This document shows positions 7,723 to 16,956 of a DNA stretch of 62,006 nucleotides, in pieces. The position numbers and the translations under genes are program-made. Source of the stretch: Acididesulfobacillus acetoxydans (GTDB lineage: Bacteria; Bacillota; Desulfitobacteriia; Desulfitobacteriales; Desulfitobacteriaceae). Numbering within the stretch: position 1 is the stretch's first letter; every line of letters begins with the position of its first letter. Where the stretch lies: assembly GCF_900016645.1 (NCBI RefSeq), contig NZ_CDGJ01000060.1; one strand, given 5' to 3'. The notes under the pieces are model-generated. The model was not told the DNA's origin. It did no database searches and was given only the letters and a program-made list of their open reading frames with translations.

Positions 7723-9681
7723 CTAAGGTTTCTTGGCACGAAAATAAAATTGCGCGGTAACAAAATCCAGTGCCTCTTCGGAAGACAGGTCGTGGAGCTT
7801 ATACCAATCCCGCAGGTCTCGGGTTATGTCCAACCCCTTAACCGCTTTATCGTATAAAAATTCGTAACGCTTAAGTACTTCTTGGTCTAGATCAGCTTCT
7901 TGATGCATTTTCTTAAACCATTGGGTGTCCCGCGGTGAGCGTTCAAGGTGTTCAAGCACGAGCCCAGCTTTTTCAAGCCATTTAAGCAACTCTTTTCGCG
8001 TAAAAAAACGCAAGTGGGTATTGTCCAGCAACCCCCACTCCGTATAAGTCCAGTTTCCATGTAACAAGTTTTCGATCACAAAGAGGTTTTGGATATTGGG
8101 GATACTCCCTACGATAAAGCCGCCGGGTTTCAAAAGTGTTAAGTGATAACTCAGCAATTTGTAAGGATCTTTCATGTGTTCCAGCGAATCACCATAGATC
8201 AAACAATCTATAGAATTCGGCTCCAATGGGAGGGTGAGATTCTCGGCGTCACCTTGAAAAACCTTACTCAGGCGTTGGGAAGCCTGGGCGGCTAACTTTT
8301 CGCTGAGTTCGATGGCAAACACCTGCCCGACAAGCCCCTCTTGCAGCAGATACTGTCCCAATAGACCATCGGCACAGCCCGTTTCCAGGACCACATGGCA
8401 ACCGGGGGGGACGATTTCTGCCAAGCAGAGGTTGAAGGCCCCCTCATACTTTGCTTTTTCCGGTTTACTTTCAGGTGCGGATGCTTCTGCCCTAAGCATT
8501 TCCCGTATCTGCCTGTTCACCGGTAAGTTGGCCTCAATCCGGGAAAACACGGTCTCAAGAATTTGTTTGGCCCGGTGTAAATAAGTGTGTTGCGTCAGGA
8601 TTATGTCGCGTAAATCGGCGGAAATTTCCCGGCGTTCCTTTTCCCGGCTTAGATAGTACTCACTTCGCTTTTCCAACTCGGCGGGATTTTTGTAGGTTAT
8701 TTCTCTCCAGTGATCCGGGAAGATCTCTGTCAAATCGTCTTTATAATCTGTCAGGAGAAAACCCCCGGCTGCGGGGATATCGAAGATTCTGTTGTTCACA
8801 GAGGTCTCCAATTGGAGGGAGGATATATTGAGGTTGATGGCATGTTTTTGGTACACCTCGGCAAGCTCAAAGCCATAAGGTACGGGAGGGTGAAAGGTCA
8901 GGTTATCGGAGCTCCATTTTCCTGGACCATAAAGGTCAAGCGGGAATCTCCGAAGGCTATCGAGAACAAAACGGCGCGTCAGAGAGCTGCCGGCAGTGTG
9001 GAGCGGCAAATAGACCTCATGCCAGAATCTCATCGGTTCATTGCGGTAAAGCTCCTGAATCCCCCGATATTCGGGCCTGTCAAACAGCTCTTCACAGATC
9101 GACAAGGTGGGAAGAGCCAGTTGCTTAAGCTTCATTCGCAGGACTTCTCGCAGAAATTGGCTTGACGTAGAATTTCCGAGGTTCGGAGCGGTGCCCGTTA
9201 TCCCTCCGACGAAAGCCAGGGAACTCACGAGAGTTGACCCGGCCGAGGGGTAAAAAAGGTTCGGGTCGGCTGCCAGCGCGATGGGAAACACGTGGGGGAT
9301 TTTCAGGTCGTGAGCGATACCCAGGAGACGGCTGTCCCAAATGAGGGTGTAATAGTATTCCGGAAAATTGCGGATCTCCCGTATGATACTCTCTGACATG
9401 AGAAAGAACGGGTTGTCAAAGTATAGGGACACCAGGGGTATCTTAGCCGAGCGGAAAAGGAAGCTTTCCGCGAGGGGAACGAAACCGGAGCTGCCGTAGG
9501 CGAGAGCGAAATCGGGATAAAAGTTCACGAGATCCGCAAGGTCCTTCGGGCTGTCTACCACAAATATCCTTTGGTTTGCTTCGCGCAGGGCGTGGATGAA
9601 GCGGTCCATTATATGTGGGGCAATGACACCGCGAGATTTGAGAACGCCAATATTCAGTTGAGGAAGCGTAAGCCTGGTCAT
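7723..9681 (-). CDS. Glycosyltransferase-methyltransferase fusion (CgeB/DUF3880-like plus SAM domain)
   Basis: The 652-residue protein has two parts. Residues 1-400 resemble CgeB/DUF3880-type glycosyltransferases (GT-B fold, ending in the Glyco_trans_1-type segment with NRIFDIPAAGGFLLTDY). Residues about 420-570 form a class I SAM methyltransferase with VLETGCADG as motif I and LKPGGFIVGSIPN as a later strand. The start is the ATG at 9681, preceded by GGAAAGGAA at 8 bases; a start at 9726 lacks signals. It shares its strand with the leg genes and faces away from the flagellin promoter, so it probably extends or methylates the flagellin glycan. The substrate sugar is unknown. Confidence 0.8.
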   Translation of the reverse strand: MTRLTLPQLNIGVLKSRGVIAPHIMDRFIHALREANQRIFVVDSPKDLADLVNFYPDFALAYGSSGFVPLAESFLFRSAKIPLVSLYFDNPFFLMSESIIREIRNFPEYYYTLIWDSRLLGIAHDLKIPHVFPIALAADPNLFYPSAGSTLVSSLAFVGGITGTAPNLGNSTSSQFLREVLRMKLKQLALPTLSICEELFDRPEYRGIQELYRNEPMRFWHEVYLPLHTAGSSLTRRFVLDSLRRFPLDLYGPGKWSSDNLTFHPPVPYGFELAEVYQKHAINLNISSLQLETSVNNRIFDIPAAGGFLLTDYKDDLTEIFPDHWREITYKNPAELEKRSEYYLSREKERREISADLRDIILTQHTYLHRAKQILETVFSRIEANLPVNRQIREMLRAEASAPESKPEKAKYEGAFNLCLAEIVPPGCHVVLETGCADGLLGQYLLQEGLVGQVFAIELSEKLAAQASQRLSKVFQGDAENLTLPLEPNSIDCLIYGDSLEHMKDPYKLLSYHLTLLKPGGFIVGSIPNIQNLFVIENLLHGNWTYTEWGLLDNTHLRFFTRKELLKWLEKAGLVLEHLERSPRDTQWFKKMHQEADLDQEVLKRYEFLYDKAVKGLDITRDLRDWYKLHDLSSEEALDFVTAQFYFRAKKP

Positions 9682-9878
9682 CTTTAAAATTCCTTTCCCG
9701 AGATACATAACGAAAGTGTCAGCCACCGGCTAATATTCTGGGCGGCAGTTTATCCGTGAAGAGATTGAGTTGGGGCCCTATTCATATTGACACATGGGTC
9801 TGGCGTTTGGCAATAGGCTTGATTCAAAAGTCGTGTGTGAGATACCCACCGGAACAAATTTACCTTGGAGATTTCGCT

Positions 9879-9905
9879 TAAGTTTGGGCTGAAACTCGTC
9901 GATAA
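9879..9905 (+). promoter_or_regulatory. Sigma-28 promoter of flagellin
   Basis: TAAG at 9879-9882, exactly 15 bases, then GTCGATAA at 9898-9905 match the sigma-28 consensus TAAA-N15-GCCGATAA at ten of twelve positions. It lies 95 bases before the flagellin ATG, giving an untranslated leader of about 90 bases. This is the clearest promoter in the window and ties flagellin to the FlgM-controlled sigma factor. Confidence 0.85.
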
Positions 9906-10000
9906 GAATAATAGAATCAAAGATGTTGACAATTTCGCCCGGGTAATTGTTAATCATCTCTTGTTCAGAAAGTAGCAAAAGAGAAGGAGGAAAAAAATCA

Positions 10001-10858
10001 ATGAGTTTTTCGATCAACACCAACGTCACGGCTCTGAATGTTCTTTTCAACTTGCAGAACAACCAGACCAAGATGTCGAACGTCTCCAATCAATTGTCCT
10101 CAGGCTACAAAATTAACAGCGCCGCGGACGATGCAGCCGGTTTGGCTATCGCCAACAAAATGAACAACCAGGTGACAGGCTTGAATCAAGCCGGTCAGAA
10201 CGCGCAGGACGGACTGTCCATGCTGCAGACCATGGAGGGTGGCATCAGCAGCATTCAGAGCATGTTGGGCCGCATGCGCCAGCTGGCCATCGAATCCTCA
10301 AACGGTACGGAGACGGGCTCGGATCGCACCCAAATCGTGACAGAGCTTCAGCAGCTGCGCTCGGAGATCAGCCGCACCGCAACCACCACCCAGTTCAATA
10401 CTCAGACCCTCTTGACCGGTTTGGCGGGCGCATCGGGAAAGATACAGTTCCAGGTCGGCGCCAACAAAGGCCAACGCATTACTTTGGCTGCAGCTAATGC
10501 CAACCTTCGGGCTACCGCCCTTGGGATAACGGGGTCTGGCGTGACCGCCCTAGGTGCGTCCGGACTTTCGGGCATCGCTCAGGCCTCCGCATTAATAGGG
10601 GTTTTAGACAAAGCCCTCTCCAATGTGTCACAGTTCCGCGCCAACGTCGGCGCCGTGGAAGACCGCCTGAATTTTGCGGTGACTAACCTGGGCACAGAGA
10701 GCAACAACCTCTCTACGGCTCAATCCCGCATCATGGATACCAACATGGCCTCAGCCATGACCAACTTCACCAAATCGCAGATCCTCGTGAACGCCGGAAT
10801 TTCCATGCTGGCCCAGGCCAACCAGATGCCCGGCATGGTCTTGAAGCTTCTCGGCTAA
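10001..10858 (+). CDS. hag: Flagellin
   Basis: This is the filament subunit. The ATG at 10001 has AAGGAGG at 9984-9990; an upstream in-frame ATG at 9947 is in the leader and is rejected. The 285-residue protein keeps the N-terminal D0/D1 helices (SFSINTNVTALN, the LSSGYKINSAADDAAGLAI region) and the C-terminal ones ending NQMPGMVLKLLG, with only a short Ser/Thr/Gly/Ala-rich centre at about 165-200, so it is a minimal flagellin. Central Ser/Thr residues are the likely sites for nonulosonate attachment by the Maf enzyme encoded 2.2 kb downstream. It is monocistronic, ending at the terminator at 10910. Confidence 0.97.
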   Translation: MSFSINTNVTALNVLFNLQNNQTKMSNVSNQLSSGYKINSAADDAAGLAIANKMNNQVTGLNQAGQNAQDGLSMLQTMEGGISSIQSMLGRMRQLAIESSNGTETGSDRTQIVTELQQLRSEISRTATTTQFNTQTLLTGLAGASGKIQFQVGANKGQRITLAAANANLRATALGITGSGVTALGASGLSGIAQASALIGVLDKALSNVSQFRANVGAVEDRLNFAVTNLGTESNNLSTAQSRIMDTNMASAMTNFTKSQILVNAGISMLAQANQMPGMVLKLLG

Positions 10859-11213
10859 GCACATAGCAAACGGCCGGCGCGGATCAGATTCGCCCGGTAC
10901 TGAGTGGGACTAAAAGAGGCTGCTCCGGCAACCTCTTTTAGGATACCACTACGATAACACGCAGGATTCAAGCCTTTGCGCAAGGGACACCCGGTGAATT
11001 CCAGCCTGACGGGGAATTCCGGTCAGGAGGCGGGTGACTCAAGGCCCGGGCCGGACATTATGACCCCGCGCTGCGACACAGACCAAAGGACACAGCCGTA
11101 TACTCTTGGCTTCAACCCTGTGGAGATTCAGCGCACGGCCCGTACAGGCGCGGGAAGAATCGACGTCGGCGTGTTGAACGTCGAGTGCGGCGCCGGAAGA
11201 AGGGGGCGATAGG
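10859..11213 (+). other. Spacer between flagellin and fliD
   Basis: This 355-bp stretch holds the flagellin terminator and then about 270 bases with no credible gene. A 78-codon open frame at 10976-11212 has no ribosome binding site or family resemblance. A promoter for the fliD block is expected here but none matches the sigma-28 pattern well. Confidence 0.5.
10910..10941 (+). terminator. Intrinsic terminator of flagellin
   Basis: CTAAAAGAGG at 10910-10919 pairs perfectly with CCTCTTTTAG at 10932-10941 around a 12-base loop, 50 bases after the stop. The T run lies in the 3' arm rather than after it, so efficiency is uncertain. Confidence 0.7.
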
Positions 11214-12968
11214 ATGTCTTCAACGGTACTGAATCTGGGGGGAATGCAATCCGTCTCCACGATGACCGGGACGATTGATTACTCTCAAATCATCGAACAA
11301 CTGACCCAGGCCAACCGGGCTCCGGGCGATGCCCTGAACGCCACGATTCAGAACGAGCAGCTGAAGCAAAATGACTGGAGCAACGTGGCGAAATTGGCGA
11401 CGGCCGTGCAGAATGATTTGGTCACTCTGGCTTCGGCCAATACTTTTAATTCCTTTACCACGACGATTGGCGGCACGGATACTTCGGCCATCTCGGCTGC
11501 CGCTGCCGGCGGGGCAACGGCCGGCACTTACGCGATCAATGTAACTCAACAAGGAAGCAAGGCCACCCTCACCAGCGGGGCAGAGATCGGGAAGGCGGCC
11601 GCCCTCACGGATCCAATGAACGCCAACGAGTTCGCTCAGCCGATTTCTTTGGGAACGATTTCGGCGACCATCGGCGGCACGACCGTCTCGCACACCGTAA
11701 CCGGCAGCGACTCGATTGATTCCATCCTGACGGCCCTGTTCGGCGCCAACGGTTCTCAGGTCAGCTGGAGCATGAATAATAACCAACTCAGCATCAGCAG
11801 CAACACAGCGCAGAATATCACGTTCGGCACCGCCGGGGACTCAAGCAACCTCTTTCAGGTTCTGGGTCTCACCGGTCAGGTACTGGCGGGGACGGGCACA
11901 TCGGCAAAAAGCTCGCTCGTGGGGCACGCCCAACTTAACTCATATTTGACTTCCGCAAATTTCAGCTCGAGCTTGACCTCCACGACCTCCGGAGACCTGC
12001 GGATTAACGGAGTGGACATCACTTACGACACCGGCACGGATACCTTGCAGTCTGTGATCAATCAAATTAATGCTTCAACCGCCGGAGTGACGGCCGGTTA
12101 TGATCCGCTTCAGGACAAGATGATCCTGACCTCCAACACCTCCCAGCCGGTTTCGGTCAGCGATGTCAGCGGCAACCTGGGCCAAGTGCTCGGCCTCACC
12201 TCAGGGGTGGCGGGGGCCGGGCAGCCCTGGATATATCAAATCAATAACGGACCCGCGCAGACCAGCGCCTCCGCCACGGTGAGCAACGCCATACCGGGAG
12301 TGAGTTTTACCATGAATCAGACCGGTTCGGCCACCTTGACGGTGGCTCAGGACACAAGCGCGCTGACCAAGGCCGTCAATACTTTTGTGGGAGATTTTAA
12401 CACCCTGTACGGCCAACTGAACACTTACACGGGTAAAGGCGGGGATCTCCAGGGGGATGTGGCCATCGCCCAACTGGGTTTTCAATACATGAATGACGTG
12501 CTCAATACGGTGCCTGACATGACTCAGTTTGCCCAGCAGTCAGTATGGGGCATCGGTATCAACAACGGAGCCATCGGCTCCGCTCCCGGAACCACGAACT
12601 CTCTTCAGGTCGACAGCGGCGCTTTGACGGCGGCCTTTGCCAATGATCCCTCAGAAGTTCAGTCTCTCCTCACCGGGATGGCTACCCGCTTGAACACGGA
12701 TCTGACCAACCTGACGGGGCAGTTCAACACCTTGACGCCCAACAGCCTCTACAGTCAGAACATTTCGGGGATAGCACAGAACATGGAAAATATGTACGCC
12801 GATAACATCAAGAACACGGAGCAGCAACAGCAGCAGATCTATGATCAGGCCGCGGCTGAGGCCCAGCAGATGCAGACCCAGTTCAATCAGCTGCAGCAGT
12901 TCCAGCAGCAGATGGCGGCCCAGCAGAACGCTCTGGCGGCCATGCTCGGTTCCCTGAAAGGGTACTAG
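11214..12968 (+). CDS. fliD: Flagellar filament cap protein FliD
   Basis: FliD caps the growing filament and folds flagellin subunits. The 584-residue protein begins with the FliD_N region (ATG 11214 after AGGGGGCGATAGG), contains internal FliD-type repeats at about 100-350 (ATAGTYAINVTQQGS and similar), and ends with a coiled-coil rich in Gln around 530-575, followed by a short hydrophobic tail. Length is usual for Bacillota FliD. It is followed by maf and fliS on the same strand. Confidence 0.95.
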   Translation: MSSTVLNLGGMQSVSTMTGTIDYSQIIEQLTQANRAPGDALNATIQNEQLKQNDWSNVAKLATAVQNDLVTLASANTFNSFTTTIGGTDTSAISAAAAGGATAGTYAINVTQQGSKATLTSGAEIGKAAALTDPMNANEFAQPISLGTISATIGGTTVSHTVTGSDSIDSILTALFGANGSQVSWSMNNNQLSISSNTAQNITFGTAGDSSNLFQVLGLTGQVLAGTGTSAKSSLVGHAQLNSYLTSANFSSSLTSTTSGDLRINGVDITYDTGTDTLQSVINQINASTAGVTAGYDPLQDKMILTSNTSQPVSVSDVSGNLGQVLGLTSGVAGAGQPWIYQINNGPAQTSASATVSNAIPGVSFTMNQTGSATLTVAQDTSALTKAVNTFVGDFNTLYGQLNTYTGKGGDLQGDVAIAQLGFQYMNDVLNTVPDMTQFAQQSVWGIGINNGAIGSAPGTTNSLQVDSGALTAAFANDPSEVQSLLTGMATRLNTDLTNLTGQFNTLTPNSLYSQNISGIAQNMENMYADNIKNTEQQQQQIYDQAAAEAQQMQTQFNQLQQFQQQMAAQQNALAAMLGSLKGY

Positions 12969-13060
12969 CCTCGAGCCGGATCCCAGGGCAGGCCTCACCC
13001 CCGACGCCTTCGAATATTTCATTGGCAGGGTACGCCGCACTCAAAAGGGGTAGATGAAAG

Positions 13061-15031
13061 TTGGATTTTCTGGCAGTCAATCTTGAAGCTTTAGAGCGAC
13101 GCTTTCCCAAGGCCGCCGGGCTTATTCGGGAAGCCGGGGAGCCGGAAGAGCGCCGGGCCCAAGTCAGCCGTCAGGGGGCGACTGTTTACCAAGCCCTCCG
13201 GAACGGGCGCTGGGTGAATATAACGAGCGGCTATAACCCCCGGGCGGAAGCCGACCGGCAAAGGGAGGGGCTGTCCTTGGCGGAGGCGAAGCTGGTCTTC
13301 GTCGTCGGTGAAGCGGGGCTGTACCATCTCGAGAGTATTCTGGAGGCCCTGCCCTCGGACGACAACCGGGAGCGGAGGCTGCTGCTGTTTTCTCAGCACC
13401 CGGAATATCTGCGCCTGGTTTTGTCCACGAGGGATGTGCGGGCTCTCCTGGCGGATGAACGCTTTTACCTCTTCTTGGACTTCGCCCGGGACACCTTGAG
13501 AAGCGCGCTTCAGCGGGTGATCCAGGCGGACATCTACGAGATACCCACCTTCACCTGGTTCGTGCACCCGGTAGAGGAAGAGCTGCAGGGGGAGTTCTGC
13601 CAAGATTTCCGAAGTTTCCTGCGCCTGGCCTACACGACCGCCCTGTTGGACCACCATACCACGGGGGCGTTCGAACAGTGGTGGATGCACAATTTTGTCT
13701 GCAACATTCCTTATCTCATGCAGGCGGTTTCGCTCGATTCTCTGGCGGAAACCTGGCGGGGGCGGCCGGCGATCATCGTCGGGGCGGGCCCGTCTCTGAA
13801 CAAGAATATTGAACTTTTGGCGGAAGCCAAGGGCCGGGCGCTTATCCTCTGTGTGGACACAGCTTACCGTTCCCTGGCCCAAAGGGGCATCGTGCCCGAT
13901 CTTCTGGTCACTCTGGATGGGAGTCCGATGAATGCGGAACACATGCGGGAAACGGATTATAAAGAGGTTCCTCTTCTGCTGGACGTATCGAGCCACTGGG
14001 AGATCCTGAGCCGGCACGGTCACCGCAGTCCGAAAGTCGTCTTATCCGCTTCCGGCTATCATCTCGCTTGGTGGCGGAGGATCCTGGGCGGAGAAGACGG
14101 TTATACCTCCCTGCCCACCGGAGGATCGGTGGCGACGGCGGCCTTCAGCTTTGCCAGGCATATCGGCGCGGATCCTGTGATTCTCGCGGGGGTGGATTTA
14201 TCCTATCCGAACGGGGCCTGTTACGCCCGGGGGGCCTTGCACGCGGAGCGAACCCTGGCGGAGGTCCAAAGCGAACGGCCGCTTTATCCCGTCCGGGATA
14301 TTGAGGGCAACACGGTAATGACGACCGCGGATTACCGCTACTACCTGCGCTGGCTGCACGACAACGCGGCCCCGCAAGAGCGCCGCTACATCAATGCCAC
14401 GGAAGGGGGCGCGGTCCGCGAAGGATTCGAAATCAAGACCTTGCGTGCCGTTTTGGATGAAGACTGCCGAGTATGGCAGCCTGTGACGGCTTGGAAAAAC
14501 AGGCTCAAGCCCAGGCGGGTCGAACCCCGGCAAATGGCCAAGGTCGAGCGGAACCTGCGCCGGTCCTACCGGGAGATGAAAACGGCCTGGCGTTTGTGGA
14601 ACGCTTTGGCCGCGGCCGGCAAGAAATATCTGCAACAACTGGAAGACGGGGATTATTCCCAAACCGACGCTTTCCTGACCTATCTCAGCCGGGCACAATT
14701 GAAATTGAATGAGCTCAGCTTAGCCCTGAGCTTCTTGGATGCGCATTCTTACAAAGCGGTTTATACGGATATAAAAATGGCGGACTCCATCCGGCGGCAG
14801 AGAGAAGAGCACAGCGACGGGGAAAAACTGAAGCTCTCAGCCAGGCAGACTTACAATTTAATCCTAAGCTTGCGGGATCTGGCGCGCGATTCGCTGCCGA
14901 TGCACCGGGACGCCTTAGCGAGTATGGAGAGCGTTTTGAAGGAGATGACCGACGGTGAGTACCCCAAATCCTTACAAACAAGCCAGCGTGAATACGGCGA
15001 CCCCCGAACGCCTCTTGGTCATGCTTTATGA
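13061..15031 (+). CDS. maf: Maf flagellin glycosyltransferase (MAF_flag10/DUF115)
   Basis: Maf (motility-associated factor) enzymes transfer nonulosonic acids such as pseudaminic or legionaminic acid from CMP-sugars to flagellin Ser/Thr. The 656-residue protein starts at TTG 13061 with AAAAGGGG ten bases upstream. The central DUF115 domain (about 225-420) shows AIIVGAGPSLNKN, CVDTAYRSLAQRGI and PTGGSVATAAFSFA, the family's sugar-nucleotide binding core. Its location between fliD and fliS, with the nonulosonate genes on both sides, makes it the obvious transferase for the CMP-sugar made here. The 3' end overlaps fliS by 77 bases. Confidence 0.93.
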   Translation: MDFLAVNLEALERRFPKAAGLIREAGEPEERRAQVSRQGATVYQALRNGRWVNITSGYNPRAEADRQREGLSLAEAKLVFVVGEAGLYHLESILEALPSDDNRERRLLLFSQHPEYLRLVLSTRDVRALLADERFYLFLDFARDTLRSALQRVIQADIYEIPTFTWFVHPVEEELQGEFCQDFRSFLRLAYTTALLDHHTTGAFEQWWMHNFVCNIPYLMQAVSLDSLAETWRGRPAIIVGAGPSLNKNIELLAEAKGRALILCVDTAYRSLAQRGIVPDLLVTLDGSPMNAEHMRETDYKEVPLLLDVSSHWEILSRHGHRSPKVVLSASGYHLAWWRRILGGEDGYTSLPTGGSVATAAFSFARHIGADPVILAGVDLSYPNGACYARGALHAERTLAEVQSERPLYPVRDIEGNTVMTTADYRYYLRWLHDNAAPQERRYINATEGGAVREGFEIKTLRAVLDEDCRVWQPVTAWKNRLKPRRVEPRQMAKVERNLRRSYREMKTAWRLWNALAAAGKKYLQQLEDGDYSQTDAFLTYLSRAQLKLNELSLALSFLDAHSYKAVYTDIKMADSIRRQREEHSDGEKLKLSARQTYNLILSLRDLARDSLPMHRDALASMESVLKEMTDGEYPKSLQTSQREYGDPRTPLGHAL

Positions 15032-15350
15032 CGGGTTGCTCCGCTTCATGAGCGAAGCCGGCCTGGCCCTCAAAGACCGGCAATACGAACAAGCCCACAG
15101 AGCACTGATCCGGGCCCAAGAGATCGTCTTGGAGCTGCGCTCCACTCTGAAACGGGAAATCGCGCCCGAACTGGCGGACTCCCTGCACAGTCTTTATACG
15201 TTTTTCTATGAAAAACTGATTGAGGCCAACCGGACCAAGACCCTTCAACCCCTCGCGGAGATTACCGGCATGGTTACCGAGCTGCGCAATTCATTTCAGC
15301 AAGCGGAGCAGAAAGTGCTGGCGGCGAAGGAGGGGCGGGAATGCGTTTGA
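14955..15350 (+). CDS. fliS: Flagellin export chaperone FliS
   Basis: FliS binds the flagellin C-terminus and prevents early polymerisation. The 131-residue protein has the family hallmarks NPYKQASVNTATPERLLVML near the N-terminus and helical segments after it. It starts at GTG 14955 inside the end of maf, with AAGGAG ten bases upstream, and overlaps maf by 77 bases, an unusually long overlap that suggests translational coupling. The next gene overlaps its end by 10 bases. Confidence 0.93.
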   Translation: MSTPNPYKQASVNTATPERLLVMLYDGLLRFMSEAGLALKDRQYEQAHRALIRAQEIVLELRSTLKREIAPELADSLHSLYTFFYEKLIEANRTKTLQPLAEITGMVTELRNSFQQAEQKVLAAKEGRECV

Positions 15351-15937
15351 TCATCGACGGACAAGTGCATTACGCTCAGGCGGAAAGCGAGGAGCTGCGC
15401 CAGGAATTGGCCTTGTTGCGGACAGATGAGCGTTACGTGCAAAGCGTCTCCTGCGAAGGCCTGGAAGTCAACTTGAGCGACCTCCTGACAGGTGAACTCA
15501 GACCCTCTCCGGGTACGCCGGTCGAGATCGTCACCTGCAGCCTGGACCAACTGCTGGAAAACACGATGGACTCGGTCCATGAATACCTGCCGCGTCTCTA
15601 TTCCGCCTGGAAGCAGACCGTGGATTGGTGGAGGACGGGTGAACGGGAAGCGGGTGCCAAGAGATTTGCCGAAACCGTCCGGGGCCTGCAATGGAATCTC
15701 TCAGTCTTGGCTAACCTCAGTGCCCTGGGCCCAGCGGATTCCGACGTGGCCGACATAAACACGGTGGGGCAGGGGGTTGTCAGGCCTCTTCTGGCCGCCT
15801 GGGAAAACGAAGATTTCGTACAATTAGCGGACATCCTGGAATATGAAGCCATGCCTTGGCTGGAACGCTGGTTTGCCTTTGTCGTTCTCTTCCGGCGGCA
15901 GATGAGGCTGGAGCAGGTTAAGAGCACTCTGAACTAG
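15341..15937 (+). CDS. Flagellar-operon protein of unknown function
   Basis: A 198-residue protein begins at ATG 15341 within the last codons of fliS, preceded by GGAGGGGCGGGA. The N-terminal 60 residues look beta-rich, and the rest is helical with many Trp residues (QTVDWWRTG, LERWFAFVV). I do not recognise the family. Its position after fliS, where fliT often sits, suggests a flagellar assembly role, but FliT proteins are shorter and more charged, so that name is not applied. Confidence 0.75.
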   Translation: MRLIIDGQVHYAQAESEELRQELALLRTDERYVQSVSCEGLEVNLSDLLTGELRPSPGTPVEIVTCSLDQLLENTMDSVHEYLPRLYSAWKQTVDWWRTGEREAGAKRFAETVRGLQWNLSVLANLSALGPADSDVADINTVGQGVVRPLLAAWENEDFVQLADILEYEAMPWLERWFAFVVLFRRQMRLEQVKSTLN

Positions 15938-16116
15938 GGGAGAGTCCTCGGGCCGCTCGGAGGCGTCCCGCGGATCGGAGAGGTCCCCGGTGAATCTGAG
16001 AGATCCCCGCGCAACGGAGAGCAGCCCCGGTGGATCGGAGGGGTCCTTCGTGCAGCGGAGAAGTCCTCAGTGAATCGGAGCGTCTCCCCGACCGAGCGGA
16101 GAGGTCTCGGGAGCAG
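15938..16116. repeat. Degenerate 20-bp tandem repeat array
   Basis: About nine units of 18-21 bases with consensus CGGAGAGGTCCCCGGTGAAT run through the spacer; CGGAG (or CTGAG) starts at 15958, 15976, 15996, 16015, 16036, 16056, 16076 and 16097, with a weaker unit before. The units differ at many positions, so the array is old. It does not encode a sensible peptide in any frame and has no spacer structure like CRISPR, since repeats are contiguous and short. Confidence 0.8.
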
Positions 16117-16182
16117 TTCTGAACCGTCTTGCCAAAGTGGGATCTTCAGGCGAAAATTGCGGCAGAGAGAGGGAATGACGGG

Positions 16183-16686
16183 ATGAAAGAAGAGAGCGAA
16201 ACGGTGTCCGCCGCGGTGAGACTAACAGAAGAGATTCTCGCCGTGCTTAAGAACTTGCGAGAAATCTCGGCAGCCCAGCAAAGACTTTTGACGGACGGGT
16301 CCCGGGCTCGCGGTCCGGAGGGCGCGCCGGGCGCCAAACCCGGGGATTTTGCCGCCCTCGTGGCCGAGCGGGAGGAGCTTCTCAGCCGCCTGCGGCACAA
16401 AGAAGGGATGCTCCGGCAGATGCTCAGGACCTCGCCCGAACTAAACGGGAGGGCGGAAATTCAGCAAGGAAGAGAAAAGATCGAAGAAGAGCTCAGGAGA
16501 GTGATCCAGAGCGGGCATTATGTCATCGAGGCCTTGGCCTGCGGGCAAGAGAGAGTGGCGGTCAAGCTGCTCGAGAAGATCAGAGTGAAAAAGACGCTGC
16601 AGAGTTATCGGGAAACGCAAAAGGCCAACGACTTAGTCCGCCGCATTTTTGGCAGTCATCCCCACCACGTTGACGCCGTACGCTAG
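16183..16686 (+). CDS. Coiled-coil flagellar protein, FlgN/FliT-like shape, function unknown
   Basis: A 167-residue, highly charged helical protein begins at ATG 16183 (GAGAGAGGGAATGACGGG upstream). Heptad-like patterning occurs over about 8-35 and 75-150, with a Gly/Pro/Ala-rich insert at 42-60. Its place just before flgK and flgL, and its size, match a flagellar export chaperone of the FlgN/FliT kind, yet flgN is already encoded at 2831. Identity is therefore open; a second junction-protein chaperone is the best guess. Confidence 0.7.
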   Translation: MKEESETVSAAVRLTEEILAVLKNLREISAAQQRLLTDGSRARGPEGAPGAKPGDFAALVAEREELLSRLRHKEGMLRQMLRTSPELNGRAEIQQGREKIEEELRRVIQSGHYVIEALACGQERVAVKLLEKIRVKKTLQSYRETQKANDLVRRIFGSHPHHVDAVR

Positions 16687-16956
16687 GGAAAACCCGGCTC
16701 GCCCGGGGAGGCGCCGCCCGCGGAGTCAATACCCTGTGCAAAAAGATACCACGACCAAATATCGTTCAATTGGCAATGACCGTCGAAGAAAAAAATCGCG
16801 GCCAAGGCGGGTTAAGAAGGAAACGACCGCGCCTGACGCCGGACATATATAGATGGAAATACGGGGAGACGCCGCGAGGGCCGGGAGGCCGAAACTGCCG
16901 CAAGCCGTAAATGGCCAAAGGACGCGGACTTGAACCCTGTTTGAGGAGGATGGCCT

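Noticed and set aside
9750..10089. Minus-strand frames over the flagellin leader.
   Set aside because: They overlap the sigma-28 promoter and the flagellin start and have no ribosome binding sites.
10976..11212. 78-codon open frame between flagellin and fliD.
   Set aside because: No ribosome binding site, unusual composition and no family resemblance; likely chance in GC-rich DNA.
15938..16116. Tandem array considered as CRISPR.
   Set aside because: Units are contiguous, 18-21 bases long and degenerate, with no unique spacers and no cas genes in the window.
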